60,000 nt of DNA, from positions 29,328,001 through 29,388,000 of the forward strand of contig OX485804.1 in assembly GCA_950295325.1 (NCBI GenBank). Reading direction: 5' to 3'. This stretch comes from Polytrichum commune. Taxonomy: Eukaryota > Streptophyta > Polytrichopsida > Polytrichales > Polytrichaceae. Position 1 is the stretch's first letter, and the number at the start of each line of letters is the position of its first letter. The notes beneath the pieces were generated by a model that worked only from the letters and a program-made list of their open reading frames with translations, ran no database searches and was not told where the DNA came from. Of this stretch, positions 1-10,700 are shown piece after piece. A program made the translations under genes and the position numbers.

Positions 1-986
1 AGGAATTTGCAAGGCGCTTGAGTATGCACAAGAAGGTTCAATTCTCCTTGAAATGATAGGATCGACAAATGCAGTAAATCGGTGTCGATACAATGAGTTA
101 GCTATGACATCGGTGTTTGATTCCTGAATCAGTTTTTTCCGCTTGGATGTTGCGCATTGTTTTGTATTAGGTTACTTTCTTAGGTGAGATTCTCTTTGTC
201 AAATTCAAGAAATTGGATTCGAACACTGTTGGCCATCCTTGACTGTGTGTGGATATACTGATGGTACTGGATGCCACACAGAATTTATGCACTGTGAGAT
301 GTGCATAACCTGCAAATTTGAAGTTGAAGGACTGAAATTCTTTGCTTGTGTCAATTTTTGTGAGGCATCAGTGTACTGAGCTTGTCGGCCGGGTGCACCG
401 ATTATCATTTTGTTTACCTTAATCCTTTTTCACTCTGGAGCTCGACATCCCAATTCTTGAGGAATTTGGAAGGCGATTGAGTATGGAGGCCGCATGGAAC
501 CTTCTTGAAATACTAGGATAGATGAATGCAATTTATTGGCACTGATACAATGAGATCAGTGTTTGGTTCTTAAGCGAGTTCTTCTCTGCTTGGATGTGGT
601 GCATGGTTTGGGATTTGGTTGCTTCCTTAAAGCAGTACTGATACAATGAGTTAGCTATGATATCGGTGTTTGATTCCTGGATGAGTTCTTCTCTGCTTGG
701 ATGTGGCGCATTGTTTGGTATTAGGTTGCTTTCTTAGGTGAGATTCTCTTTGTCAAATTCAAGAAACCGGATTAGAACACTGTTGGCCATCCTTGACTGT
801 GTGTGGATATACCGATGGTATTGGATGCCACTCTGGTTATTGTGTAGTGATGATGAATTGCTCTTGGTTTTTCACATTTTTCATAAACCCTTTCTGTAGT
901 GTCAGTTGCAAAAAGTATTCAAGAAAAGAATGCATCACCAGTCGATTGCAGTGGATTTAGTTTTTATACATGTGGGCCTGCTGCAG
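1..986 (+). repeat. Intron sequence upstream of TIC21 exons, made of degenerate tandem copies
   Basis: No coding exon is visible here; it is read as intron because the first TIC21 exon in the window begins at a good acceptor at 985-986. It is largely a degenerate tandem repeat. A block at about 1-290 (opening with aggaatttgcaaggcg) recurs in part at about 463-630 and again at about 632-832. Shared stretches include tacaatgagttagctatga, gcttggatgtggcgcat and the acceptor-plus-donor-like ttcttaggtgagattc. The earlier TIC21 exons (transit peptide) must lie left of the window. Confidence 0.6.
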
Positions 987-2460
987 GTTGCAAAGCGTCT
1001 TGAGAGGACAGCAGGTTACTTCAAGCGATTGGGCAACTTGGGATTCTGGGGCCAGCTAGTCTGCACAGTGGTAGCTGCAGTAATCTTAGCATTTTCTGTT
1101 GTGATCACTGGACAAGCCACATCTCCAGTCTCGACCTACCTCACTGCTGGAGGCATTGCTGCTGCATTCCTGTCAGTGTTTTGGTCGTTTGGTTACATTC
1201 GCTTATCTCAAAGACTGCGTGACACCATCAATGACCCCACAAAGGTATTTTATAATTTCATTACTTCCAGCTTCCCCTTACATTTAGAGATGTAGCAAAA
1301 GCTTAAGACATGGAACTGTTGAGAAGAACTGATGAAGATTGTTGTGGATGACCCCTGGTCAAATGGCTTGCCACCATGTAGCTATTGTGGCATGAATGAT
1401 ATGTTTTCTATTTCACTCTGATTTCTGATTCCTTTTTGATTGCCTTGGATTCAGTAAGTAACCCTAAAGCTTTGGAATGACCATCTCTTTGATTTTGAGT
1501 TTATGATATTCTGGTTTCTTGTATCTGCAAGTGTTGTTTGATTGTCAACACCTGCAAGGATACATTTCATACCGTGACTTCAGAGTCTCCAGTATCTTAA
1601 TCTCATGAAGTGTCTTGGTTGTGATGAAGGCTCCACCAAGGGCGCAGGTGGTCAAGAACTTGAAGAATGGAATTATTATCAACTTGCTTGGGCTTGGGGC
1701 CACATTGCTTGGCTTGCAAGCAACTGTTGGAGTTCTTGTTGCCAAAGCTCTGACATCTTCTAGTACTCCTTACTTACAAGGAGCACCAGCGGGGTTCAGT
1801 CCAGTGCTTGCACTTGACGTCTTTCTTGTACAGGTAAAACAATCTATTTTCTATTAGAGATGCATGTCCCCCTCAACATGGTAGAACTCTGCATACTATG
1901 AAAGCACTTAGTAGTATTTTGTATATGTTGCAATTGATGTTGTGCTTAATAGAATGTAGGCCTTTTGATCCCACTCAACTAGTGGGGAGGCTATCATAAT
2001 CACATCTCTGCAGGCTTTCCCCCTCTATAGGAAGTAGCATTTGAGCCCGTAAACCTCTTGTTGAAGAGCAATATTCTATGGCGATTTTGGTCAATGATGA
2101 CATTTTTTGTTTTGCCGAGTAAATTTGAACGTTCATTATCCCCATTGGTAGGGTTTGTAGACCGATGGAGATGCATTGTGGTGGGCTGATGGGAGTTGGA
2201 ATTGGACACAAATTGGTTGTAAACAGTCAGCCAGAACAACAATGTTTGTACCCAGTGTCTGGCTATTATTTACCTAGTGGCTTTGTGAGTTTGGCATACA
2301 GTGTTTAACAGCTTTTTTGTTTCTGTTTTGTGTTTGTACGCAGGCCTCAGGGAATGCGTTGGTGTCTCACTTTTTGGGTCTACTATTTTCGTTAGAACTG
2401 CTGCGCTCAGTCACTCTTTCTCAACCTCCCCCTGACAGTGTGATTCCTAAAGCAGCTTAG
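987..2460 (+). CDS. TIC21: TIC21 / PIC1 chloroplast inner envelope protein, last three exons (5' partial)
   Basis: The exons are 987-1244, 1630-1833 and 2344-2460, all phase 0 with GT-AG borders and stop TAG at 2458-2460. They encode about 192 residues of the DUF3611 family. This plastid inner-envelope protein is implicated in protein import and in iron transport (PIC1). Visible family features are VAKRLERTAGYFKRLGNLGF, a hydrophobic segment starting WGQLVCTVVAAVILAF, FWSFGYIRLSQRL, the second-exon start APPRAQVVKNL, and the C-terminal SPVLALDVFLVQ followed by HFLGLLFSLELLRSVT. Four hydrophobic segments fit the four-helix family. The transit peptide and first membrane-proximal residues are missing because they lie upstream of the window. 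No lesion is seen. The identification rests on close match in order and wording to the land-plant protein as I remember it. Confidence 0.9.
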
Positions 2461-5157
2461 AAATTCCCTTTCAATCTGGAAATCCCTTTCAACTGCAGAA
2501 GCTATAGCAGGCTGTGTAATTTTACAAAACTGTAATGGCAAATTGGTGTTTCTGACATTTGTGTAAGGTCTAGTGGGACCCAAGATACTCCTTTCCCTCC
2601 CTAAGCGAGGAGAATGCTTGCAGATTCTGTATCGATATCTAAGCTGTAATCTGCCAAGCTACTTTCCCCTCTCAAAGTAGATGAATTTGGTCACACTCTT
2701 CCTGCACTGCCACAGGTGGGCTTTGCAAAAGATTGAATGCCCAATATATTTTAAGTCCTAGGTTCTATGAAATCTTAACTACATATTCTCCCACTTCCAG
2801 GTACAGTAGTTAGGAAATTTGAAGTGGGTGTTAGTCAAGATTCATGTTGCCTTTAGTTTTTTATCTGAAGAAAGTCAGATGGAAAGTTCAAGTTAACGAA
2901 GGAGAGCCACTGTTGCTGTGTACTCAAAACTCAGCATAAAACTATGCACTGAACATCAGAATGAGGATCAGGATGCTATCTTTGAGGGTTGCTTGGGTCG
3001 CCTTACTCTAGTTCTCAAATACTGCTATGGGCTCATTTGTGCATTAAGCGTCACTTGATTGGCCACTTGTTTGTGGCAACTAACTCCATTATGAAGATAT
3101 GAAAAACAGATCCTCTTTGTTTCAAGAAAAATTGACATCCAATGATCAGAGAGGTGAAATTCTCAAGTGGGGGGCAGTTAGTGAAAATTTGTTTATTTCT
3201 CAATTTGGAAGATGGGATGGATAAGGACTCTCAATGAGAAATAAAAATAGTTATTGGAACTCTGAATTTCCAATGTTGGAGTTCATGTGCCTATGTCAGA
3301 GGTGGTCAAATTTCATTCACTGGATGATGAATGTCTCACGATGTGTGTTACTTGGTTACTTTCCTTAATTAGACACCGGTATTTGATTGGTGTGTGCTGA
3401 GGTGAGGATCAAAGAACAAATACCACAAAGACATGTTCAAAAAAGATTGGATCACGTTTTCAGATTTTACTAACTACTCCACACTTAATGGAGAACGCTA
3501 TTTGGGAGGACTTAAGGCATCAACAACCAATAAAATAAGAGTTTGCATTTGACCAGGAAGGAGTAATAGCGGGGAGTTAAATTTTCTTGCAAAGAGATAC
3601 AAATTTTAAGGAGAATGTAATTTATTCCTTTTCATAAATATAGAAAATACTACAAATTTCAAAGTGGTAAAGTTTAGGATGAAACACATTCGGTCTATAG
3701 GTTAACCCATAACTGCTTATCTAAATGCTAATGCTTGGCTATGACAATTATCAAAACTCTTATGAAGATAAGGTTGAGGCATCCATAATTGACTATGTCT
3801 ATTTAAATGCTCACTAGGATCAGTCAATGCCAACATGGATGAGATCTATACTTTTAAGGCAAACTGAGTTAAGGTTATGTGGTGGCAACATGTAATTGAT
3901 TACCCTACTCTCGTAGAAATGTTAACTGTCGTAGCCAAGCAAACTCTCTTATTATATCAAATATATAGATGCCTCAACCTTAATAAGTTAAGTGGACTTT
4001 TGGGCACACTCAAGCACTCTCACAAATTGAGATGTATTTCTAGATTTACAGAATAAGGCGTCCAGATTATTTTCAGATTAACAATCTATCCAGTCACATG
4101 TGATGCCAACCAGATGCATAGCCAACAGTTCAACAAGTTACACTTACAGAATGATCCTTAGACATGTCTTATCAGTTGCAACACTCATGGAGTCACATGC
4201 ATGGCACTCATGGCACAATCTGCAATGACAAGAGTTACATAACTCTAGTTGCACAGAACATATCTAGTTTCAGAATCCATGAAATCCTTGGGATACTGTC
4301 AAGTGTTCCATATATCACATGGAGGCTTCATCTGAAAAGATGGAAATCAAATGAAAATTTCGGAAAAAAAGTACATGGTGCATGTGCATGCCAATGTAAT
4401 TGCCCAATTTGAACAATTACCCTGTGCAGACTTACATGACCATCATGCTCGGTTTATCATCATGCTTTGTAACAAGTGTCACATTGTACAGCTAGAGTGC
4501 ATTATTCTGGTGCCACTGTTTACAATGCACATGCCCCTTCCAATTTCATAACCTACAACCAAGAGGCTCCTGAGGCCACCTTTCAGGAGGGTGCAGATCC
4601 AATATGAATACAAATATAGAAGCCACAACCTGGCTTACACCTGTTTCAATGGAGCCTCTGGAACATCTAGATAATCTTGCCTGCAATAAAAAAATCACCA
4701 CGACATAATTAGGTTGTTTGGCATAGACCAAATTTGCCACCTACAACAGTAATAAGGGCGGGTTTACAGCAGGATTCAAGACCAAAGAAAATCCAAAATT
4801 GAAGCAGTCCTCTTGGTCAAGAGCCAAAATTTGGACCCAAAGGAGTTTACATTAGGGTCGAGTCCAAAGTATGAAAAACTGATGTGGTTATTGTGGCATC
4901 ACTTTCCTGCCAAATCTCAGCAGTACCTATTCAAGAAAATACTCCTAATTTGAGAAACCAATCTTAAGAGTTCGAAAGTAAGGTCCAATAAAGAGTGTTT
5001 TAGACCCCAAGTTTCTTGGATCAGGACCCTAATGTAACCACCCTAATGTAACATAGCAGAATTGCATGCGTTCAATTCCTAATTTTGTCACCATCATTGC
5101 TGAAAAAACACAAAATAATAGAATGCAAATGTGGTGTGAGAAAGTGGAAGAAAAAGA
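2461..5157. other. Non-coding stretch between TIC21 and the pyruvate carrier gene
   Basis: No convincing gene is seen. The first few hundred bases should hold the TIC21 3' UTR. A diverged copy of dispersed repeat R2 (spacing and wording like those near 10.0-10.2 kb and 58.2-58.4 kb, inverted there) lies at about 3345-3500, with the shared stretch aaagaacaaataccacaaag. A small foldback is listed separately. Short open frames near 4.2-4.7 kb show no recognisable protein. Confidence 0.5.
3764..3986. repeat. Small foldback element with about 18-bp inverted ends (MITE candidate)
   Basis: AAGGTTGAGGCATCCATA at about 3769 is matched in inverse by TATAGATGCCTCAACCTT at about 3964-3982, giving a unit of about 215 bp. 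A clean target duplication could not be fixed, so the superfamily is unknown. Confidence 0.4.
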
Positions 5158-7595
5158 TTACTTGATCTTGCGGGAAAGCTGGTAAATGCCTGTTGCTGCC
5201 ATTGCTACGTTCACACTGAACAAGTTCCAGTTTTTCTGCAGCACATTGAGCCCCGGTAAGTTTACTCTTCCACAGGTTACAAGTTGGACTGGCATTCTAA
5301 ATTGAAACAAAGCAGGTAATCATTAATGTTGGAAAATTAAATCCAACATTTAGAAGCATGTGTGTCATGTCTCAAATGTGCAATTTTCCACGAGAAATAG
5401 TTAGGCAAAAAAATTGAGATGTACAAATTGCCAAAATGTACACACCGGGGTGATGACCGTGCTGTAGCGAGACCAGATAACCCCAGTGGCTGTTACAGCT
5501 GTGATGAGCCAGACACATATGTGCATCAGAAACTATTAACTCTGCAATATGTTGATACTGAGCCAAATTACAACAGAAAAAAAATCCTGTGCTCTATCAA
5601 TCTGTGCACATCTTTGTCAGGTGTTAGAAAAGCAGGTCTCAGTAGATGACTTGATAGAAAAATGTATTAGGTTTCATACCCATTTGCTGAGGATATGAGA
5701 TCTTTTCCGGTGGCTTTGAGAAATCAGCAATGTTGGCTATGGAGATTCCCCATTTGAATGTTGGTGCCCAAAAGTGAACTGCAATCCGCATGCAAAAAAA
5801 CAAGAACTCATGTGTGAGTACAAAGCCAGCCTTGAAGTGGAGGAATTGGGGAATGGTAAGCCTCCAATATATACTTCTAGACATAACCACTAAAAAAGAG
5901 ACCACAAATCTCCAGACATGGAAATCAACAGTTCGCAATGGGCTATGTGAGACATGACAGAGAATCACTCATATACTACTCTACAAAGGTGAAGTAGGGT
6001 AGACAATCCTAATTATGTTACTGATCTCAATTGGACACCTATATTTAAGTGGTAAGTAGTTTGGTGTGGCTCCAAGAATGGATACCAAAAGGACATGTGC
6101 TTAAAAGAGATTGGACTGCATGCTCAGAATATGATAACCATTCCAGGTTCACTGTTCAATTGTCAAAATAGTTGAGGGGACTTATATGACCATTTAATAA
6201 GCACAAGAATCTTCACTTTGATAAAGAGTAACGTATCCTTATGAGCTTCAGTAATAATGACAAAAGTAGCTACAGACGACTCGATTTGGATTTGCTAACC
6301 ATCTCTTGCTAATCGTGTGTTTCACATCCTAGGAGAAGTGGGCTAGTCGGAAAAAGTAACCATTGAAGACCCAACTACCTTATGACAATGATCTACTTCA
6401 ATATGGAGGAAAAGATTAACCCAGTGAAGAACAAGAACACGAAACATCATAACTCATTTCTGAATCAGTGTAGGATTGCCCTCATGCTAGGTAGGTGTTG
6501 GCTAGTAAAGAACAAATACCTCAAAGGTAAGTGAAACTGGACTCAACAGCAGATTCAAGCCCTATCTTCCTCTGCTCTACAGCCTGGCTGAATTCTTGAA
6601 CATCTAAACTTCCAAGAGTAGAATGGCATCTGCACTTCCTGGTAGCTTGTGCGACTTACAGCCAGAATATTCGGCTAGACAGGACGATTTCAACCATCAA
6701 TGAGAATTGATCGCATCAAGAATCGAGATACCATCTATTCAAACATCACTTGACGGGCGTCGATTACTTGTGAGAAGCAAAGTGGTTGCGAATTCAGCAT
6801 CGTTTATCATAACCCTCAAGAAGAGTCTCAAAACCCTCTAATCTACCGATAAAATTATGACGATAATCTAGGGCAGTATGGAGGAAAACATTGACCTAGT
6901 CCTGGAACAAGAATATGAAACATAACTCGTCCCTAAACGCATAACAAGATGAGTGGAAAGTGAACTCATCAACAAACTCATCAAGACCTGTCCTCCTCAT
7001 CTTCTCTCCAGTGCTGGCCAAATTCTTGAAATTCCAAGAGTAAGCTGGCAGCCAGAACATTCCGCAAGTAAAGGCCAGACAGGACGATATTCAACCATCC
7101 TCCACATATTGAATGCAAATCGATCGCATCAAGAATCAACATGAGCATCATCACTCCACGATGCGTAAATTACTTCAAGGCAAAAGTAAGATTGCTGTTT
7201 TCCGCATCACTTCTCTTACAAACTCTCAAGAAGAGTCTCAAACCACTCTTGCACCGTGACTTGTTTCTCCCTTTAAAAAGCGCAATCCATCTCACTGCTA
7301 GCCTAGCCAATGCTCCGATTTCCATCGGACCAAACCCTAAGTGACCAGGTCCAACAACAAGATAGACACATTCCACGATCCCAAGGCTCGCCATCGCCAA
7401 ACACATAACCACCAACCCTCTCTGCCATGTCTCACCATCCAAATCCAAGACATGCCCCACCCGAAACATCCAAGAATCACATCACAAACCCTAGCATCAC
7501 AGATACAGAGATTCATTCGAGCGATCCGGACAAGACAACGCACTCGTCTTAGGCCCCGCGGGATGGTTCCAGAAAGCGGCTACACGGGATGCCAT
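5158..7595 (-). CDS. MPC2: Mitochondrial pyruvate carrier subunit, MPC2 type (complete, four exons)
   Basis: The minus-strand exons are 7544-7595, 5680-5778, 5446-5498 and 5158-5235. Their total is 282 nt, giving 93 residues with stop TAA at 5158-5160; phases join correctly. The product is an inner mitochondrial membrane protein that pairs with an MPC1-type partner to import pyruvate. The start MASRVAAFWNHPAGPKT lies in the first exon and is followed by HFWAPTFKWGISIANIADF, SKPPEKISYPQQ, GVIWSRYSTVITP and NWNLFSVNVAMAATGIYQL, all diagnostic of the plant MPC2/NRGA1 group. The C-terminus is about 15 residues shorter than in angiosperm relatives, ending right after the last helix. Intron 1 is large (1765 bp) and contains a dispersed repeat copy and a tandem duplication. 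No lesion was found, so it is likely functional. Confidence 0.92.
6024..6375 (+). repeat. Dispersed repeat family R, copy 1 (inside MPC2 intron 1)
   Basis: About 350 bp running from ggacacctatatttaagtgg through tttggtgtggctccaag and gtgcttaaaagagattgga to tgtgtttcacatcctaggag. The same order of blocks recurs at 34170-34525 and 55566-55856, and in part inverted at 36108-36262. No coding capacity is seen. The ends do not show an obvious inverted repeat, so the class is unknown. Confidence 0.7.
6385..7255. repeat. Tandem duplication inside MPC2 intron 1
   Basis: Two degenerate copies of about 400-470 bp lie head to tail, at about 6385-6855 and 6857-7255. Matching landmarks in order are tatggaggaaaa..ttgac, gaattcttgaa..ttccaagagta, agacaggacgat..ttcaacc, gatcgcatcaagaatc and ctcaagaagagtctcaaa. 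The second copy ends about 290 bp from the first exon. Confidence 0.7.
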
Positions 7596-7830
7596 TGCTC
7601 GTAGTTACGATTGCTCGCCGTCTGCGCATCAAGGCCACAATTCGGAAACGCAATCGACCTTCGTTTCTCGGTGCCCGTAAGTCGCAATAAGTCCTGACTG
7701 CGAAAACGATTTCGGAGGGCGGGGGGGGGACCCAGTGGTGGGTCCCGCCATTGGACTTCGGGGTCGTGACGTCAGTTACGTTGGACATATTAGCGCACGT
7801 GGCTTAGTGGGCCCCATTCGCTTCGGATTC
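7596..7830 (-). promoter_or_regulatory. Promoter region of the pyruvate carrier gene with G-box, CRE-type palindrome and CCAAT
   Basis: Upstream of the MPC2 start (read on the minus strand) are CACGTG at 7796-7801, the palindrome TGACGTCA at 7767-7774 and an inverted CCAAT (ATTGG) at about 7750-7754, all within 210 bp of the ATG. The first two are well-known plant bZIP/bHLH binding cores. A G run at about 7721-7730 lies between them and the gene. Function is inferred from motif and position only. Confidence 0.5.
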
Positions 7831-8196
7831 CTTAGGGCCACTTCACACACGAGACTGCGAGCCCGTGACCGTTACCGTTCAAGCACTCTCATTGGTGGAA
7901 AAGGCGGAGCCGGTCCAAGTTCGCTTCACTCTACGCTTGAGGGACCAACGGAGTATGTGAATGCAAGATGGATGTAAAGTCTACATGGATTTCTACATGG
8001 CATCGAATGAATCATGTTTCATGGTCACTTGGATTATTTTCAAAAACCATCTCTTGGAGGTAGGCCTAACACAAAATTGAGAGACCAAGGCACTCCGAAC
8101 ACTCACAACCGTTGATTCATTTAATTTTATCATGTGCGAGGACCCGCATGAATAGAAATTTATTGAAATAGCATTTGAATGAGGCCCAGTCACATA
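7831..8196 (+). repeat. Dispersed repeat family X, intact copy
   Basis: The copy runs from cttagggccacttcacacac through cattggtggaaaaggcggag, gtccaagttcgcttca, ggagtatgtgaatgcaagat and cttggaggtagg to a region ending near gaggcccagtcac. It matches, block by block, the copy that is split between 10447-10545 and 26082-26350. It therefore gives the uninterrupted arrangement used to read the LINE insertion. No coding capacity is apparent. Confidence 0.75.
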
Positions 8197-9411
8197 TGAC
8201 TTCACATTACACTTGAAAGTCCGTGACGACACTACATGATTTTGAAGGTGTCTTGGGATGGCCTTTGGATACTTACTTTGGGCTCTTCACAATTTCATGG
8301 TCACGGCTCTTGGCTTGTGTGTGAAGTGACCCTAAGGTGTGTGGGTGTTATTCAATTTGTTGGCTATGTCCCATATTATGGGATAGAAGGGCTGAGCACA
8401 TGGCCCAAAAATGGGCCACTTCAATTGCAAGTAGCAGTATTGGGAGGTTGGGCAGCTAGTTGGGCAGTGGTAATGTGCAACTAATGGATTGTTTACATCA
8501 TGAACCACGAAGTTGTCCCATGTTAGAGGGCCTTTTTCATAGTCACACTTCCATGGTTTGATTTCTAGGAAATGCATCTTTAAGCCTTTGGCCCCCCTCA
8601 AGAGGGGTAAACCAATCATCGACCAAGAGAAGTGACCATGCACCAAAAAGTGGATGTGTTGAACTTTTTAACATATGTTCAAAAAAGGCAATTTTGGTCA
8701 TTTTCCTCATGTTGGGTCTTCTTCTTCTTATGTAAGTACGGTAATGTTTGGCAAAAAAAGAAAACGAGGAAAAAAATAATTAAAATGGCATTTCTTTGCC
8801 ATGGTCCTTGATTTGCAGTGAGAGAACCTCCTTTGCCTCTCTGACCACAAAACCCATTGGACCATGACAATGGATAATGTAGGTATGAAAACATGCCTTT
8901 TGGGGACCTCAAATTCCATGGTCACTCTTGCATTTTATTTTTGGGTTGATGTGAACCAAAATGGTCCCGGGATAAGTTCAATGGCCAATCACATATTTTA
9001 GAGGAGCAAGGAACAACTTCATGGTCCATGATGTAAACAAACCCTACATTCATGCTACAGCCAAGGCAAGCCCATGTGCATGTTGCAAAATGTAGTAAAA
9101 ATGTAGCATGTGTTTTACTCCAACACAATGAATGCATTGCTTGTGTTTTACTTGATGGTAGAAACTTGTATTTTACCACAAATTTTTATGGTTGCGTTCA
9201 TATTTTTACTTTTAATTGTTGCGGCCCACGACCTCCAAGGGCCTCCCAAACTACGGAAGTCCATGCTATGTGTCCAACCCTAGAGGCATTGTGGAGATTG
9301 CCTTAGAGTGGTAATATAGCCCATGTAATGCATGTAAGAGCTCAATGAATAAGTTTAGGTAAAGCTCAACGAGAGCTTAGTGAAATTTCCAATTCAATAT
9401 GAGAAGTGCTA
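8197..9411. other. Non-coding, repeat-like stretch
   Basis: No gene is recognised. A short inverted match joins tttacatcatgaaccacgaa near 8490 to the reverse complement near 9015-9036, suggesting an old foldback or two opposed repeat copies. The open frames are short and unlike known proteins. Confidence 0.4.
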
Positions 9412-9734
9412 CACTAAATATGATAGTAAATGTCACCAATTTTAATTGTCTTGCTCAATACTAATTGTAAACCACATTTTAGTAAATGTTAACCCAACAT
9501 TATTTGTCATTCCTTGTAAATTTTTATAGATATACAGTGTTGCAATTACTATCACTTACCAAGTGATTTTTCATTCAAATTTCAATCATCCATGAGAATA
9601 TTTCATCACAAGTTGCTGACGAGAGAAGGCCAATGGACTACTTCATCCATCATCCATGACAATATTTGTTCACTTATTCATAAGAAGTGTCATCCAAAAA
9701 GTTACCATAGTGACACTAAATATCATATTTAGTG
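9412..9734 (+). mobile_element. MITE with CACTA-like ends, copy 1
   Basis: The 323-bp unit starts CACTAAATATGATA and ends TATCATATTTAGTG, a perfect 14-bp terminal inverted repeat. It is flanked on both sides by TA (9410-9411 and 9735-9736). Internal blocks gtcaccaattttaattgtct, acattatttgtcattcctt and aagaagtgtcat..gttaccatagtgaca recur in three more copies in this window. It has no open frame. CACTA/TAGTG ends suggest the CMC superfamily, while TA duplication would also fit a mariner-type element. Confidence 0.8.
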
Positions 9735-10446
9735 TAGTAACTAGAAATAATTACTTTTTGAAATGTCATTTTAGGACACAACCTCTCATTGCAAAGCCAT
9801 ATTCCCTTGTTTTCATGTTCTCCAACTTCTATCAATCAGATTTACACAATGAAACTTGTGTTATGTTAATAAATCTACAATGAAGCATCAACAAAAATTG
9901 AATTGAAAATCGGACCTCCTATGATTTAGGTATGATTTAGCAAAAGTGCGTGTTTATTGATTTTCTTACTTCGAATACATATGGCCTCCCATTTAATTAT
10001 TGTGTTGACTATTAAGTGTGGAGTAGTTGATAAAATTTGAAGACATAGTTCAATCTTTTCTGAACATTGTGTCTCCATGGTGTTTGTTCTTTAATCCTCT
10101 CTCAACCACACAACAATAAAACACAAGGGTTTGATTAAAAAAAGTAACCGAATAACACCCACCTAATAATATTTAATGTCAGGTAATCCAATGTGAATTT
10201 GAGCCCCGTGGCCCTACCCTGCTCAAGGATCCCCTTGGTGCAGGGTGGGGTTTACTGCCTACCTTGTGATAGGTGGGCTCTTAGTTTTTCCGTCAAGTAG
10301 AGAAGATTTCATAGCCAGGAATCGAACTTCCAACCCCTCCGTTTGGATTTGGATGCCTCTCCACTGTCATCCGCCTACCTTGATTTGATGGTAGACAGTA
10401 AAGCTTAGAAACATAGAGATCAATGAGGCCCATCAGAACCAAGAAG
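9735..10446. other. Non-coding stretch with an inverted copy of repeat R2
   Basis: No gene is seen. About 10010-10170 matches, inverted, the repeat at 3345-3500 (shared word, read on the minus strand: aaagaacaaacaccatggag). The rest is AT-rich and unassigned. Confidence 0.4.
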
Positions 10447-10545
10447 GCTAAGGGCCACTTCACACACGAGATTGAGAGCCCATGACCAATACAATTCAAG
10501 CACTCTCATTGGTGGAAAAGGCGGAGCTGGTCCAAGTTCGCTTCA
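10447..10545 (+). repeat. Family X repeat, left half, ending in the LINE target duplication
   Basis: Matches 7831-7936 and stops at GGTCCAAGTTCGCTTCA (10529-10545). The same 17 bases reopen the repeat at 26082-26098, so this is the left side of a copy split by the insertion at 10546-26081. Confidence 0.8.
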
Positions 10546-10700
10546 GAAAGAAAAGAAAAGATAACGCCCGTATTATGCATACCGGCGTGAATGTGAGCCC
10601 GTTAACCCTATATTGATCTCGGGAATCCGAGATGCAATATTGGGTGTTATGCCTCCTGTGGGAGGTGGGCTATGGCGTATTTGCAAAAACAATTTCCACC

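Noticed and set aside
906-986. Start of TIC21 at the ATG at 906
   Set aside because: The sequence before 987 is intron-like, lacks a transit peptide, and a good acceptor sits at 985-986.
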